A stretch of 64,000 nucleotides of DNA, from positions 1 to 64,000 of the forward strand of contig JAHLKC010000047.1 in assembly GCA_025449115.1 (NCBI GenBank), read 5' to 3'. The stretch is from Chytridium lagenaria (taxonomy: Eukaryota; Chytridiomycota; Chytridiomycetes; Chytridiales; Chytridiaceae). The translations under genes were made by a program, and so were the position numbers. Shown in pieces: positions 1 to 10,668 of the stretch. The notes under the pieces were generated by a model. The model did no database searches, was not told the DNA's origin, and worked only from the letters and a program-made list of their open reading frames with translations. Positions within the stretch are counted from its first letter, which is position 1, and every line of letters begins with the position of its first letter.

Positions 1-1
1 T

Positions 2-644
2 GACGAGGCTTTTAAGCCTTGGTTGCTAGGTAGGTTTCCTGAAGAGCGCTTAAAACTGTCGACTCATTCATCGTAGAGGTAAACCTTAGCCCAGCCTTAT
101 CGGTCGACAGTGACATCGACGTGGAAGTTAAAAAGGTTTGTAAACTCTTACCTATCCATCACTATGGCTGAATAAAAAAGCCATTACTGGAAGATGTACT
201 AGATCTCGTCGGTCTAAAACCGATCCACGCAAAAACAGCGCAAGAGCATGCAGTAAGACCAACTTTTATAAATCCATCTGGTCTCATATCACTTTCATAG
301 GACTATTTGGAGCAACAGCAGAAACAGGAGACGCGTTCACGAAGAAAAGGTATCTCATTTATTTGCTATTTACACTCAACCGCTTCAAGGATCGCAATCG
401 TTACAAGTCTTGGATGAGGACGTTTTGTTCCCAGAACCTCGCGATAGAGTCGGAAACTTTCGGAAAGTCTATCCCTTCAACGCAGCGACAACAGGAGCCT
501 GCACGAAAAAGGTGATTCCATGCTCATTTCAAGCCATCCTAACCTAAGTTAGAACGTGAAAAAGTTTGATCCAGGAGGTTCGAAAGCATTACGGATTTTC
601 ATGAAAGACGAGAAACGGTACTAACGATGTATGAGGAACAATGA
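2..644 (+). CDS. 3' part of an unidentified spliced gene (partial)
   Basis: I do not recognise this gene. The plus strand carries short open segments separated by plausible GT-AG introns. The clearest lie at about 198-260 (LEDVLDLVGLKPIHAK), 405-512 (DEDVLFPEPRDRVGNF and FRKVYPFNAATTGACTKK) and 585-644 (DFHERRETVLTMYEEQ then a stop). The last segment is charged and could be a helical or coiled-coil C-terminus. One extra frame change is needed near 565, as in many genes of this window. The 5' part lies outside the window. Strand and exon choice are inferred only from open frames and splice-like sites, so confidence is low. Confidence 0.25.
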
Positions 645-1798
645 TGACGTGGAATATATGGGTTGCTCTGTCGGCCTTCTCTCTCGTGAATCTGCGTAGA
701 CTGGCTCAACAATTTCACCTAAATAAATATGGTATATTCATAGAATAACAAACGAAAATAATTTGGACTGGCCTGGCCTCCATCCTCGTGAGTATGCCAC
801 ATGTTCCATTTTATGAGTATGCCTCATGTTTATAAAAACGAAGAAACGCGGACGAAAGATGAGTTTTTTGGGAATTTTTTATTTAAGCCAAAATGTATTG
901 TGTACATGAAATGCAAAAAGGGAGAGAAAACCCCACCTACCGAATTTACCCAAAGAGCCGTAATTAAAATAAAACAGTTAAGGAAGCCAATTATGACCGC
1001 TATAACAATAAAGACAAACATAACTTCAATGCCTTAACGAAGCGGTAAAAAAAAAAAAAAAAAAAGGTAGAAAAGTCTTGAAATATACAAGTTGGTATAG
1101 TTTTAGATAGAAATGAACGAACCCAATAATGATTTCTATATAAACTTTACCAGAATTCATCAACCTACCTAGGTATCTTAAATATTTCGAACAGGTTTAA
1201 CTATGAAATGCGTTTGTAATTAGACAAGTGCCCCACATAAGATTTGACTTTTGATTATATGTTCGGCTCTCTTGGCATTCGCCCTTGATTCCTTTATCTC
1301 ATTTCCTTAAGATCAATCATTGACAGCTATGCGAAGTTCCGAAAGCTTGAGGCGGAATTCTGCTCAATTATGTGACATTCAGTTAACGTAGCTTCTGAGG
1401 TCCTTCTACTTTCTTTTTCAGTGGTGTACATCCTAAAGACAAAATTCAAGTTCATCATTACTGATATCATTCCTTGGCTATATCTATCTTCATATCTAGC
1501 AAAGCTGCAACTTCATAAAGACTAGACTTGAAAAAGATGTTGACGTGCACAAATAATCTCATTTTCAAAAGCCCTAGCGGGATCACAATCAACACAATAC
1601 ATAGAGGAATCTAGGGAATTTGCAAGCTGCTCATTTCTTTCATCACAAAAACCTCATAAACACATTAAAACTTCACACAAAATTGACTCGAATAGACCAG
1701 AAGCTTCAAGAGACGCCCAATCATTTGATATATCGCTGCCTTTCGATATTAAAAAATATATCTAAAGCCTGACTCGAAGAACCAATATTCAATATTTC
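645..1798. other. Intergenic region, no gene recognised
   Basis: AT-rich sequence with only short open frames on either strand and no recognisable domain. It contains an A-tract of about 19-20 bases near 1046-1066. The right part lies downstream of the minus-strand Tra2-like gene and probably includes its 3' untranslated region. Confidence 0.4.
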
Positions 1799-3110
1799 TC
1801 ACTGAGCTTCAACACCATCGTCATTGCCACGATAATGTCCGCCCCGGTTCTCACGTCCACCATCAACATCGCCACGATCATAAGCATCACGCTCATCACG
1901 ACCTCCACGATCATCACGACGGCTCTCATAAGTTCCACGATCATCGTGCCCTCCACGGCCGTCACGGCGGTCATCATAGCCACGGTCATTACGGTGGTCA
2001 TCATAGCCACGATCATCACGACCACGATCATTACGGTGATCATCACGGCCTCCACGATCATGTCTATCATAACGATCATCATCACGGTCGTCTCTTCGAC
2101 GACCGCCTCCATTACGGCCCTCAAAGTACGAGTATTTCCTGAAATACTGAGAAACTGTCATACGAAATTGGGACTTACGGTTTGCCTCTGTATTCTCCTG
2201 GAGTTGACTTGTGGGGCTTTCCGGTGAGAGAAAAATCAACACGGACGTTACGTCCTTTAATGTTCTAGAAGTATTGTTGGTGACAAAATAAAAGCATAAT
2301 AGATGCCATACCATATCGTTTGTTTTGGATTTAGCAGAGCTAGCTTCTTCAACAGTCTCATAGTCAACAAAAGCAAATCCTCTCGAGTTTCCAGTTAAAC
2401 GGTCCTTCAACACAGTAACCTATCTCGAAAATTAACATCTCGCCTTTTCCCAACACATTGCGAATACAACTCACGGATTTAACAATGCCATATTCATCAA
2501 AAATCTCACGAAGGTCAGATTCATCAACTTCAGGAGCAAGACCAAAGATTCCAAGAACTTTGCTAGGAGGGTTCTCAGGACGGTCCTAAAAAAAAAGGGT
2601 AAGCAAATGTCGCTAAAAACACAGAGTAACTCACATTGTCCCGCAAACGATTAAAGGTGTTTCGTCCACGGTTGTTACCACCGTATGGTTTGTCATAACG
2701 TTTGCCATTGCCATTGTAAGGAGACCTTGAGCGAGAACGGCTAGAGATACTTAAAAAACGATAGCAACGAATAAAATACCTTCTGGAAACACGACGCGGC
2801 GGCCTCTCCGCCTCAAACGGCATTGGGCGAGATCTCTCTTTGTCCTGATCAAACCTTTCCACTCCCCTATCAGCTCTATCACCCTTATCACCCCTATCAC
2901 CCCTCTCACCTCTCTCACCCCTCTCACCCCCCTCTCACCCCTATCACCTCTGATCACCTCTTCACCCTATCACCCCTATCATCTCTTCACCTCTATCGGG
3001 ACTGACTTGCTTTTTAGGAGGAGGGCTGAGGCTACGAGCAGGCTCAGGAGCAGAGTCCGAATCAGACTCAGATGGAGTCAAGGACCTCTTCCTCCTTTAT
3101 GAGACTTTTT
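1799..3110 (-). CDS. Tra2-like SR splicing regulator with one RRM
   Basis: Product resembles transformer-2 proteins, nuclear SR-type RNA-binding factors that direct exon inclusion. From the N-terminus there is an RS/acidic part (SDSDSAPEPARSLSPPPKK), a run of DRG/ERG triplets, then SRSRSPYNGNGKRYD. A single RRM follows: RNP2 in VLGIFGLAPEVDESDLREIF (about 2500-2565) and RNP1 in RGFAFVDYE (about 2360). The Tra2-type linker is IKGRNVRVDFSLTGKPHKST (about 2210-2270). The C-terminal tail (1799-2120) is an Arg/Gly/Asp-rich repeat of DDRG, DDHRNDRG and YDDRR elements. At least three short introns interrupt the gene. The N-terminal region needs frame corrections around 2900-3100, so the start is uncertain. 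The SR-rich segment just upstream may belong to the same protein. Family assignment is firm; the exact role is inferred. Confidence 0.8.
2858..2990 (-). repeat. Short coding minisatellite (DRG/ERG repeats)
   Basis: On the plus strand, 9-10-bp units of the type cacccctat or cacccctct repeat in tandem. Read on the minus strand in frame with the Tra2-like gene they encode alternating Asp/Glu-Arg-Gly triplets (GDRGD, GERGERGERG). Near 2930-2990 the unit length slips from 9 and the frame is lost. This suggests either real length variation or sequencing indels. Confidence 0.6.
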
Positions 3111-3129
3111 TTTATCTGAAGATTTCCTC

Positions 3130-3949
3130 TTATGACGCCTCGACGAAGAGCTCTATGCTTCCTCTTACTGCTACTACTTTTCTTCCCATGCTTCCTAGAC
3201 GACTTCTTTGACTTGGACGCCGGTCATCTTCGGAATCCGAGTCCGAGATATCCGAGCCACTATCAGACAAATCGCTTTCAGATGGCGAAAGCGAAGGTGA
3301 CTTTTTCCTCTTCATCTTCCTTGCCTTTTTTGCAGGTGGCGAAACACTTCGACCCCCAGAAGCCACCGACACAGATCTATCTGAATCAAACCCAGGACTT
3401 CCCCGTCTCTTTGATTCCTTCACCAAACCCTTTCTATCCTCATCAACTCCACGCCGACTCCTTCCACGATCTTCCCGACGAGACCTTGACGAGTGCTTGG
3501 ACGACCTCTTTGACTTTTTCCTCTCCTCCACAGGAGATTCCGACCTTGACCGAGACGACACTTCATCCTCATTTCTGTCTACCCCATTTCTAGACCCTTT
3601 TAACGGTGGCGAAACGTCAAGTTTGGAGCGTTTTGATTTCAACGGTCGGTCTTCCTCTGGTTCGCTGTCGCTGTGACGATGTCTGGATTTACGGTCGTGG
3701 TCTTTCCGGCTTGACCGTGAACGAGTCGAGTATTCGTCTTTGGTGCCTCCGGGGTTGCCTGAAGCTGTCTTTGATGATGCGTTGGGCATTGGAGGAAAGG
3801 GGGGCATTGTGGTCATCATGGTCCTTTTGTTCTTCAAACCAGCACGAGGATAAATTTTCCTACCTTGTTTTAACTGCCCAGGAAACGACATCTGGCAGCC
3901 CAAGGGCACGATATGTATCATCGAGATAGCGTTGCGTGGATGCATACAT
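3130..3949 (-). CDS. SR-rich protein, possibly the N-terminal part of the Tra2-like gene
   Basis: The minus strand encodes a long Ser/Arg/Lys/Asp-rich low-complexity region of about 240 residues. It includes STRSRSSRKDHDRKSRHR, SSRSRSESPVEERKKSKR and PSLSPSESDLSDSGSD, typical of RS domains in nuclear splicing proteins. It opens with a non-repetitive segment, MYASTQRYLDDTYRALGLPD, starting at 3949 in a neighbouring frame, so one frame change is needed near 3880. A second change near 3190 continues the basic-serine region (KKSSRKHGKKSSSSKRKH, then SSSRRHKRKSSDKKK) toward the RRM gene downstream. It may therefore be one continuous Tra2-like protein with a very long RS arm, or a separate adjacent SR protein. 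I cannot name it further. Confidence 0.55.
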
Positions 3950-4103
3950 CAGGTGACCTGTAACATGCACATACCCGAAATCGATAACGACGCCAAAAAA
4001 CCTTTCAAAAGCAAATTATAAATAAGAAAGCAGTTATACTATTTATCAACTCAAATCCCACTCCAATTCCCCTCTATAAACACCACCGATGATGACAGGC
4101 CTC

Positions 4104-5422
4104 TTACGCCGCAGCACCTTCCTGCGGCATTGCTATAGACGAGGCCGAATTCGGACCTTGATGCTGTCCTTGCTGTTGTTGTGATTGCTGTTGCGGTTGA
4201 AGATGTTGCTGTGATTGCTGTGTTTGATGGGATGGGTCAACGACACCGGGGACAGTCCAGGGTCGCCGCCTTCTCCCGATGCAACCGGTGGACGAATATT
4301 GGCGTATCCAGGCATTTGTGATAAAAATGAGGGGTTTGCGGCTTCTTGAGGAAGGTAGTTCTGTGGGAGGTTGATGTCAGAACACTAAATCAGGTAGCCG
4401 TGTCAAAGCTAGGCTCCAAGTAAGGACTTACGTTGATGAATTGGCTCGCGTTTGCGAACCCTGCGATTTGAGGTTCCTGCACACAAACGCGTAAGTAAGA
4501 GTAAAGCAGTAGGAGATCACAAGCAATGATTACCTGAGCGGGCTGCTTAAACCGGAACATGGGCATATATTCTTCTCTCGGAATAATATCAATCAAGACT
4601 AAAAAAAGACAGCAAGTTTAATAATAGAAAAAGTAGACTTTAGCATAAACCTTTCTAGAGCAAAAGAAAAGAAAAGGAACTCACAATCATACATATCCGC
4701 TTTTGAGACAGCAGCGCCAACATCGCACTTTTGCAATGTCCTCCGCTTGCTCTCCTCCGTAAACACCCATGCGCGCATCGTGAGTTCTAAGATGAAAATC
4801 TCGCAGGCTTTGGAAAACATCATGGGAGCTTCGGCGCTTATCATCTGAATGCGCGTGGGAGAAAAAAATGGTTAATGCAAGTACTGTAGGTCATCAGAAA
4901 GCCGCGACGGCTGATGGGAATCAGATGAAAGTACGTAAATGGTAGGGTAGGAAGGGCAATAAAGAAACGGGCCTGCAGTTACTTACCATACCCTGACAAA
5001 TGGAGGAGCAAGACAGTCGTGTTTATAGAGAAAGAAATAACAAAACGTTAACGTCACCGCAAACAAAATAGAAAACACAAATTACAACACAAAACATGGC
5101 ATCCTTCAAACACCCATCCACCATGCACATCTTCCCCTCCCAGCCACTCCGTCGCGTCACTTCATTCAACAACCCCCAATACCAAAAACAAGAAAAAAAA
5201 ACAAACGACAATAGAGCCCACACAAACCTTCACATCCTCATCCGACTTCATCACCTTCTTAATCCTCGCAAGCGGCAACTGATGAAACTTCCAATCAAGT
5301 GGTCCATTCTCAATCTCCGTCATCTGTTGCTGCCAAAACGCCTGCATGATCTCTGCAATCAATCGTTCGCGGTTTTCATCCTGCTCTGGCCCAATGGGCG
5401 GTTGAGGCATCATCTGTGACAT
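4104..5422 (-). CDS. HAP5: CCAAT-binding factor subunit C (NF-YC / HAP5)
   Basis: Histone-fold subunit of the heterotrimeric CCAAT-binding transcription factor; it pairs with NF-YB/HAP3 and recruits NF-YA/HAP2. Exon 1 (5422-5229) encodes MSQMMPQPP, then AFWQQQMTEIENGPLDWKFH and LPLARIKKVMKSDEDVK, the family signature leading into the histone fold. Exon 2 (about 4844-4687) continues MISAEAPMMFSKACEIFILE and RRTLQKCDVGAAVSKADMYD. Exon 3 (about 4597-4533) gives FLIDIIPREEY. Introns have clear donors (GTTTGT, GTGAGT) and a CAG acceptor before ATGATAAGC. The C-terminus is glutamine-rich (QQSQQHLQPQQQSQQQQG), ends MPQEGAAA, and needs one frame correction near 4225. The core is strongly conserved, so the assignment is confident. 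Confidence 0.93.
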
Positions 5423-6252
5423 TGGTGTTGATTATATGTAGCGAGTATCAGAAGACGTGGGAGGGGGTGGGGGGGAGTTGACGGTGATGATGGTGTTGAA
5501 GGAGGGTTGTTTGAGGGTGGCGTGTGAGTTGGGAGGCAGCTGGTTGGACTGTTTATTAGCGCAGTGGTCGCTGGTTGGGTGGACTGGATCCAAGCGTTTG
5601 TTGGAAGAGACAGGAGGGTTTCGCCTTTGGTTGGTAGAAAAAAATTATTTTTTCTCTTTTCTGGACCACCTCTCATTCGTTGAATCAACCCCCAACCAGG
5701 CAGCGTCGTTGGGTGTCGGCGTCCAAAAAAACATCCAACGACCTCGTTTCGGTTCAAAAGACGCAAAAGAAGGACACACGCGGTACTATTACAGCAGTTC
5801 GTCACCCTCTCGAGATCGCAGAGGCATTGGAGGTATATCTTACGATTGTCGAGATTAAGACTATAAGAGGAAACTACGATGAAGAGAGGGCATGACACGT
5901 GTGATCTGTAGTTTGAAGTATAGGTCTACCTTTGATCGAGGTTAACGCGTCAAAAATAATTTCTGTTGCATTTATCTGCAAGTGAGGATCGACACGGCAT
6001 CGTCGATTGGATGTGGGAAGACATGATGCCCTTACTTTTGCCATGCATCCTTTAATTAAAGAGCGCGTCCTGCAGCCCATTCACCACATTGTTGTCATGT
6101 CTGAATAAACCTCTTTTAAAGAGACCTCTCTTCAACAATTCCTCACACACTTCACGATCATTGCTGAATATTCAAGAAACAACAATATCCCACATCCGTT
6201 TAATTACATCTATCTATCACCACATCACTATCCCCCAACACCATCCAACCCA
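5423..6252. other. Intergenic region upstream of NF-YC
   Basis: Lies between the NF-YC start codon and the 3' end of the next minus-strand gene. It must hold the NF-YC promoter and 5' untranslated region. Short open frames exist on both strands, including 71 codons on the plus strand at 5680-5895, but none shows a domain, repeat or clear splice-supported structure. I see no gene that can be supported. Confidence 0.4.
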
Positions 6253-7329
6253 TCACTTTTCCCCCTCCAACTCAGCAACCTCCTTCCTCAACTTCTCCAC
6301 CTGTCTCTCCAAAATCCCAATCTTCTTATTCAACCTCACCCTATACTCCATATCCACCGCATTCAACACAGGACTCGCCCACCAAGCCGCCGCCCCAAGT
6401 TCATGTCCACCCCCACTCCTATCCACCACTTTCCCAGTAATCCATCCAACAAGCGAGCCAAGTGGATCTATTTCAAATCGTCCCACAGGTTCGTGCGTCG
6501 GGTTTGAGGTGAATCGGGGGAGCGTTTGCCATTTTGATAGGAGGGTGGAGGGCGGGGTTGATGTGGAGGGGGTTTCGAGTGTAAGGGAGAGAGATTGACG
6601 GTAATGACGGAGGGAGGTGGCGGTGAATTGGAGGAGGGTGGCGAGGGATCCGTAGACGAGCATGCCGATGGGGATGCTTCGAGGTCCCCCTTGTTTTCCC
6701 CCAAAAAATAATCAAATAGGTGAGTAAACCGGCATAGATACGTTCACGAGAAAAAAAAACACACTTGCGTAGAAAATGAAAACTAGAGAATTGTAACAGA
6801 GTTTACTCACTCCATATATACCCCAACCCACCCCCAACAACAGCTCCTGACAAAGTGGACGCAATCATCTCATCTTTATCTCTCACCAAAAGATTCGGAA
6901 CCTCCCTCACCCCATTCACGTAATGTCTGTAATGCATGACACCCTCCCGGAATGCTGATAACGAGAGGTTAGAGGGCAATAAAAGAAACGGAAACAGAAA
7001 AGGTATAACGGGGTTTACCGAAAAAGGGGAAGAGACACTACCGCCCAGTTAGCTCCCATCCCAAACCCCCATGCGACGGAACTTTCTGCGTAGAATAAGG
7101 CGAGTGACGCTCCAACGGATGACCCTGCGATGGCTGGTGCAGATTTGAACAGAGATTATAGAATATGGGGCATTATTAAAACCATGAAACTAAACAGGAT
7201 ATCATAAGAAAAAAGGGGAAGATCGTAACTGGCCAACGCTGTCCCCTGTCCCGTCATCATCATTGATCCCAACAACGTCCGTTTCCTCGCAATGCTAACA
7301 TGTTCATCCTCCATGACCTTGGGATCCAT
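6253..7329 (-). CDS. Predicted multi-pass membrane protein, perhaps Tim17-like mitochondrial
   Basis: Four exons on the minus strand can be read. They are 7329 to about 7230 (MDPKVMEDEHVSIARKRTLL, then GSMMMTGQGTALA), about 7130-7050 (AGSSVGASLALFYAESSVAW, then FGMGANWAVVSLPFF), about 6955-6807 (FREGVMHYRHYVNGV, ending TLSGAVVGGGLGYIW) and 6663-6253. The last begins MLVYGSLATLLQF and ends in a short charged helix (RQVEKLRKEVAELEGEK). Small-residue-rich hydrophobic segments (GASLALF, GANWAVV, SGAVVGGGLGYIW) resemble the glycine-rich helices of Tim17/22/23-like fungal mitochondrial proteins. That resemblance is an impression, not a proven match, and I do not assign a gene name. The start lies only 37 bp from the divergent Ett1/Nro1-like gene. 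Confidence 0.6.
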
Positions 7330-7366
7330 CGTAACTTTTTTTTTTTCTGGTATTTTCGAACAAACC
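7330..7366. promoter_or_regulatory. 37-bp divergent inter-start region
   Basis: Only 37 bp separate the start codon of the membrane-protein gene (7329, minus) from that of the Ett1/Nro1-like gene (7367, plus). The stretch contains a run of about 12 T. Any shared promoter must overlap the 5' coding parts or the true starts must lie further in, for example the in-frame ATG at 7312 on the minus strand. Confidence 0.45.
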
Positions 7367-8754
7367 ATGAAGCGAGACGTCAACGATACCGAGACATCAC
7401 GAAAACGCTTAAAACCCGACCCCAAAGAAGACCAGGAAGACGGTGCTGGTGAACTCGAAATCGACATCCCATCCACCCTCACTGCTTCTGAACTCCACGC
7501 TCTCGCCCTCCAAGAAATCACTAAACCATGTCCATCCAACCCCCCATCCGCTGATCATATCGATGAGCAACGTCGAATTGGGATAAAGTTGTTTGAGATG
7601 GCGTTGGAGAAGTTTGGGGAGGAGAAGAGCGTTGCGCATGCTTTGTGTTTGTGTGATTTTGGGGGGATGATGAAGATGGATGAGTTTTTGGAGAGGGCGT
7701 TGGGGATGTTGGAGGGGGTTGAGGAAGGTGGGGAGAGGTGGGTTGCGATTGGGAAAGTAAAGTTGGAGATGTTGAGAAAGGTGCAAGGGGTGGAGTGGGA
7801 GGTTGAGGATGATGAAGATGATGAGGAGGAGGAGGACGAGGAAGATCAAGAGAAGGAAGAGGACGAGGTGAGAGAGGAGACGGAGGAGGAGTTGGAGAAG
7901 GCAAAGAAAGAGGCAGAGCTTTTTGAAGGGTTGAGAAAGGCGTATCGAACGGTGCGTACTATTTCTTTGTTTGCTACTATCTTTGTCAGAGTTGGCGTTA
8001 CTGAATATCGGACGTATAGGGAGTCGAGATTTTAAAGAAAACAAGCAGTCATCTTGGACCCCTTGCGTCAATAGGACGCGATCTATTACGATACGCTCAA
8101 GCACAACGTCGTAAAAGCCGGAAATGTGAGCATCGTTCTTCTCGTTCTTATGTGCAGGTTAACTTATGGATTAACGTCTGAATTTTTAGCCCCCATCCCT
8201 TCAACCATTCTTCGCTGGACTCTCGCTCTTCTCGATCCCTTTGAAGCCTCTGGACTCCCACCGGTTCATCTCACCTCCTCAAATCTTGATGACGACGATG
8301 AAGACGACACAGAGAGTCAAGATACAGTAGACCATCACGCCCCTTTGGACACCCTCGCTCTACAACGTGATGGGCAGTCCCTCATCCTTGTTCGTGGGCT
8401 TTGCTTGTACACTCTTGCGCGTTGCGATATAGACGTTTCCGATAAGGAAGGTGCTAGCGAAAATCTGTGGGAAGCGATCACGGTTCTCGCGCGTGTTGAT
8501 GGGTTTGACGGTGAAGACGTGGATGCGGTGATGGAGGCGACTGAAGTGGTGGGTCCTTTTTTTTCGTTTTCAATGCTCTTGAAATATTGATGATAATTTA
8601 GATTGGACAATGTTATGTTATGTTGGGGAGCACTGAATTGGATGAAGAGAGTGCTGCTGAGGCTTTTGAGAATGGGGTGAAGGTTTTGAAAGGGTTGAGT
8701 GCGGGAATGCCGGAGAATGAGCGGTTGAAAAAGTTGGTGAAGTGTTGGAGGTAA
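7367..8754 (+). CDS. Ett1/Nro1-like acidic TPR-type protein
   Basis: Fungal Ett1/Nro1 proteins are nuclear TPR-like factors; yeast Ett1 influences translation termination and fission yeast Nro1 controls the Ofd1 prolyl hydroxylase. Exon 1 (7367-7951) encodes a basic start (MKRDVNDTETSRKRLKPDP), then IGIKLFEMALEKFGEEKSVA and ALCLCDFGGMMKMDEFLERA, which resemble the family's first helical repeats. A highly acidic stretch of Asp/Glu codons follows. Exon 2 (about 8074-8125) gives DAIYYDTLKHNVVKAGN, exon 3 (about 8190-8548) STILRWTLALLDPFEASGLP, and the last exon (about 8601-8754) YVMLGSTELDEESAAEAFENG and ends KCWR. Introns start GTGCGT and GTGAGC. The family call rests on remembered similarity and overall acidity, so it is moderate. 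Confidence 0.55.
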
Positions 8755-9031
8755 AAGGGCAGGAGTGAGAGGCTCGAGAGTTTTGATTCCCTTTTTTTTA
8801 TTTATTCACTCTATGTATTTTGTTAAAGGGCTATTGTTGGGACAGTGTCCATTTCCATATTAATAGCCGAAATAGAATAAGTGACATGAGAAGAAAAAAA
8901 AGCAATTCCTTATTTAATATTCATCTCTGCCATATCAGTTAACATGTAACCCATGAGCTGTAGAAATACGAGAATCTGATTTAATGATAATATTCATACA
9001 CGCAACGTAATCCATCTCCATCCCAGACTAC
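8755..9031. other. Convergent intergenic region
   Basis: 277 bp between two genes that end toward each other. AT-rich, with T-runs, and presumably holding both 3' untranslated regions. Nothing else is visible. Confidence 0.4.
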
Positions 9032-10032
9032 CTATATAACCTGCAACGCAACACATCCAACCTTTCCCACACTCTCTGTCAACACATGCGCCGCCACCAC
9101 CTCCTCAAATGGCAGCGTTCTATCCATAACCACCTTCAACGACCCCATCTCCACCATCCTACACACCTCCTCCAAATTTTCATTAGTGTATTTCACCATC
9201 AACGCCACCACCTTCTTCCCTCTCACCCAATTCAACGCCGACCCAAGCACAAACGGTAGATCATACAATCCCGCCCCGTACCTCCCATCCTTTTTCAAAA
9301 GATGCTGACATTTGTGGAACGGCACGACACCAGGGATATCAAGGATAACATCAAAATCGCCAACAGGGAGTGTTGTCAGTAATCCACAGATGTATAATCA
9401 AGGACAACATCAGCTCCAAGCGCTTTCAACATTCCCATCTTTTCCCCAGAATCCACTGCAACGACATACGCCAGTTTCACCATTTTAGCAATCTGAACTG
9501 CAAACGACCCAACACTCCCACCAGCCCAATGATGAGCACCCGTTGTCCTTGAAGCACCGTCAAATCATTAACAAAACATAACGCCTCAACAGCGCTCAAC
9601 GGCAACACGGAAGATTCAACCATTGACAACGCGACGGGTTTCTTGCATAACATGGCAGAGGATTTAAAGTGATGAGCGTGATCCACCTCCACTTTAACGT
9701 ATTCAGCGTAAGCCCCTAAAGTGTCACCCGTGCTTCCACAGACTTGATCACCAACCGTCCATCCTTTGACTTGATCGCCAATGTCGCAGATGACGCCAGA
9801 GAACTCTTGGCCGAGAATAGGACATGTCTTGGGATTAAACACGCCGATGAGGTTGAGGAGGGTTCGGAGGTGTGGGGGGAATTTCATGCTGCGGATCTCG
9901 CAGTCGCCTTGGACAATGCGATGAGTGGACACGGATGAGGATGGTGTGGGGTGTGAGGATGGGATGGGGGTGGTCTTGGGTGAGGGTGAGGACGGTGGGA
10001 GGACCGATGGTAGTGCGTGTGATGGCCTTCAT
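9032..10032 (-). CDS. Zinc-type alcohol dehydrogenase / quinone-oxidoreductase-like MDR protein
   Basis: Medium-chain dehydrogenase/reductase expected to use NAD(P)H on a small carbonyl or quinone; the substrate is unknown. The N-terminal GroES-like half includes MKAITRTTIGPPTVLTL, PILGQEFSGVICDIGDQVKG and WTVGDQVCGSTGDTLGAYAE. The Rossmann half begins VLIIG, continues in the next frame as AGGSVGSFAVQIAKMVKLAY, and then reads VVAVDSGEKMGMLKALGADV. The C-terminal part includes EEVVAAHVLTESVGKVGCVA. The AGGSVGSFA motif is the nucleotide-binding loop. Three single-base frame shifts (near 9925, 9525 and 9375) break the frame within conserved motifs. They could mean a pseudogene, but because intact motifs continue on both sides, and similar breaks occur in other conserved genes here, sequencing indels are more likely. 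The start is taken at MKAI. Confidence 0.8.
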
Positions 10033-10668
10033 TGAGTATAAGATGTCTGGATGGATCTTATTCATCACCAGTATTTATAGGTGAGGAGACGCTGTGCATG
10101 GGTCTGATCCATGATTTAATAACGCTTTGGTGATGACGGACGGTGTCTAACCATACCATCACCATCATTTTTGTGCATGCAAAAAACAGCCTGCGGAGTT
10201 GAAAGAATTAAAAAAAAATGAAAAAAAAATAATCAAAGCCACTCAACATCAAATCATCTCCATTCATTCATTACCCACAACCATCCATCCATCCATCCCA
10301 CTCCATCCATCACTCACTCTCTCACTCTCTCACTCACATCCATTACCACCATCGTCTGTCGTGAGACTGACTGAAAGGAATCTCCAATCATTATTGTTAT
10401 GGTCTTTTAAAAGACTTTGGAATCAGGAAACTGCCAGTGCTGTGGAAGAGTGTGTGTGTCGAGACCTAAAAGTCTAGAGTTTGGAGCTCTTTGGAGGTTT
10501 ATTGCAGCTTGAATTCATTGTGAGCTTGGACATTGTTAGTTTTACAACAAGCCCAAGTTGCCTACATCTGCTTTGACACCCGCCAAGTTACCCTCTTACT
10601 TTTCCCGCTGCTACTCCATCACCTGAATCGCCCACTTCCTTCCATTGATCCACATCCCCCCTCAAGAC
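10033..10668. promoter_or_regulatory. Divergent promoter region between the MDR gene and the SWEET gene
   Basis: 636 bp between divergent start codons, so both promoters should be here. It holds A-rich stretches (10207-10232) and a microsatellite-rich block (10261-10345). No specific operator can be named from sequence alone. Confidence 0.4.
10261..10345. repeat. Compound microsatellite (ATCC and CTCACT type)
   Basis: Tandem catt, ccat and cactct units run together: three cattcatt-type units, then four to six catc/ccat units, then cactctct repeats. It lies in the divergent promoter of the SWEET gene. Confidence 0.7.

Noticed and set aside
801..1037. 78-codon plus-strand frame
   Set aside because: AT-rich, ends at a poly(A) tract, overlaps another frame on the other strand, and has no recognisable features.
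1835..2227. 130-codon plus-strand frame rich in Ile/Thr
   Set aside because: Antisense shadow of the RGG/DDRG repeat tail of the Tra2-like gene; composition follows from the repeat codons.
7409..8104. 231-codon minus-strand frame rich in Leu/Pro/His
   Set aside because: Antisense of the acidic Ett1/Nro1-like exon; GAG/GAT codons read backward give Leu and Ile/His.
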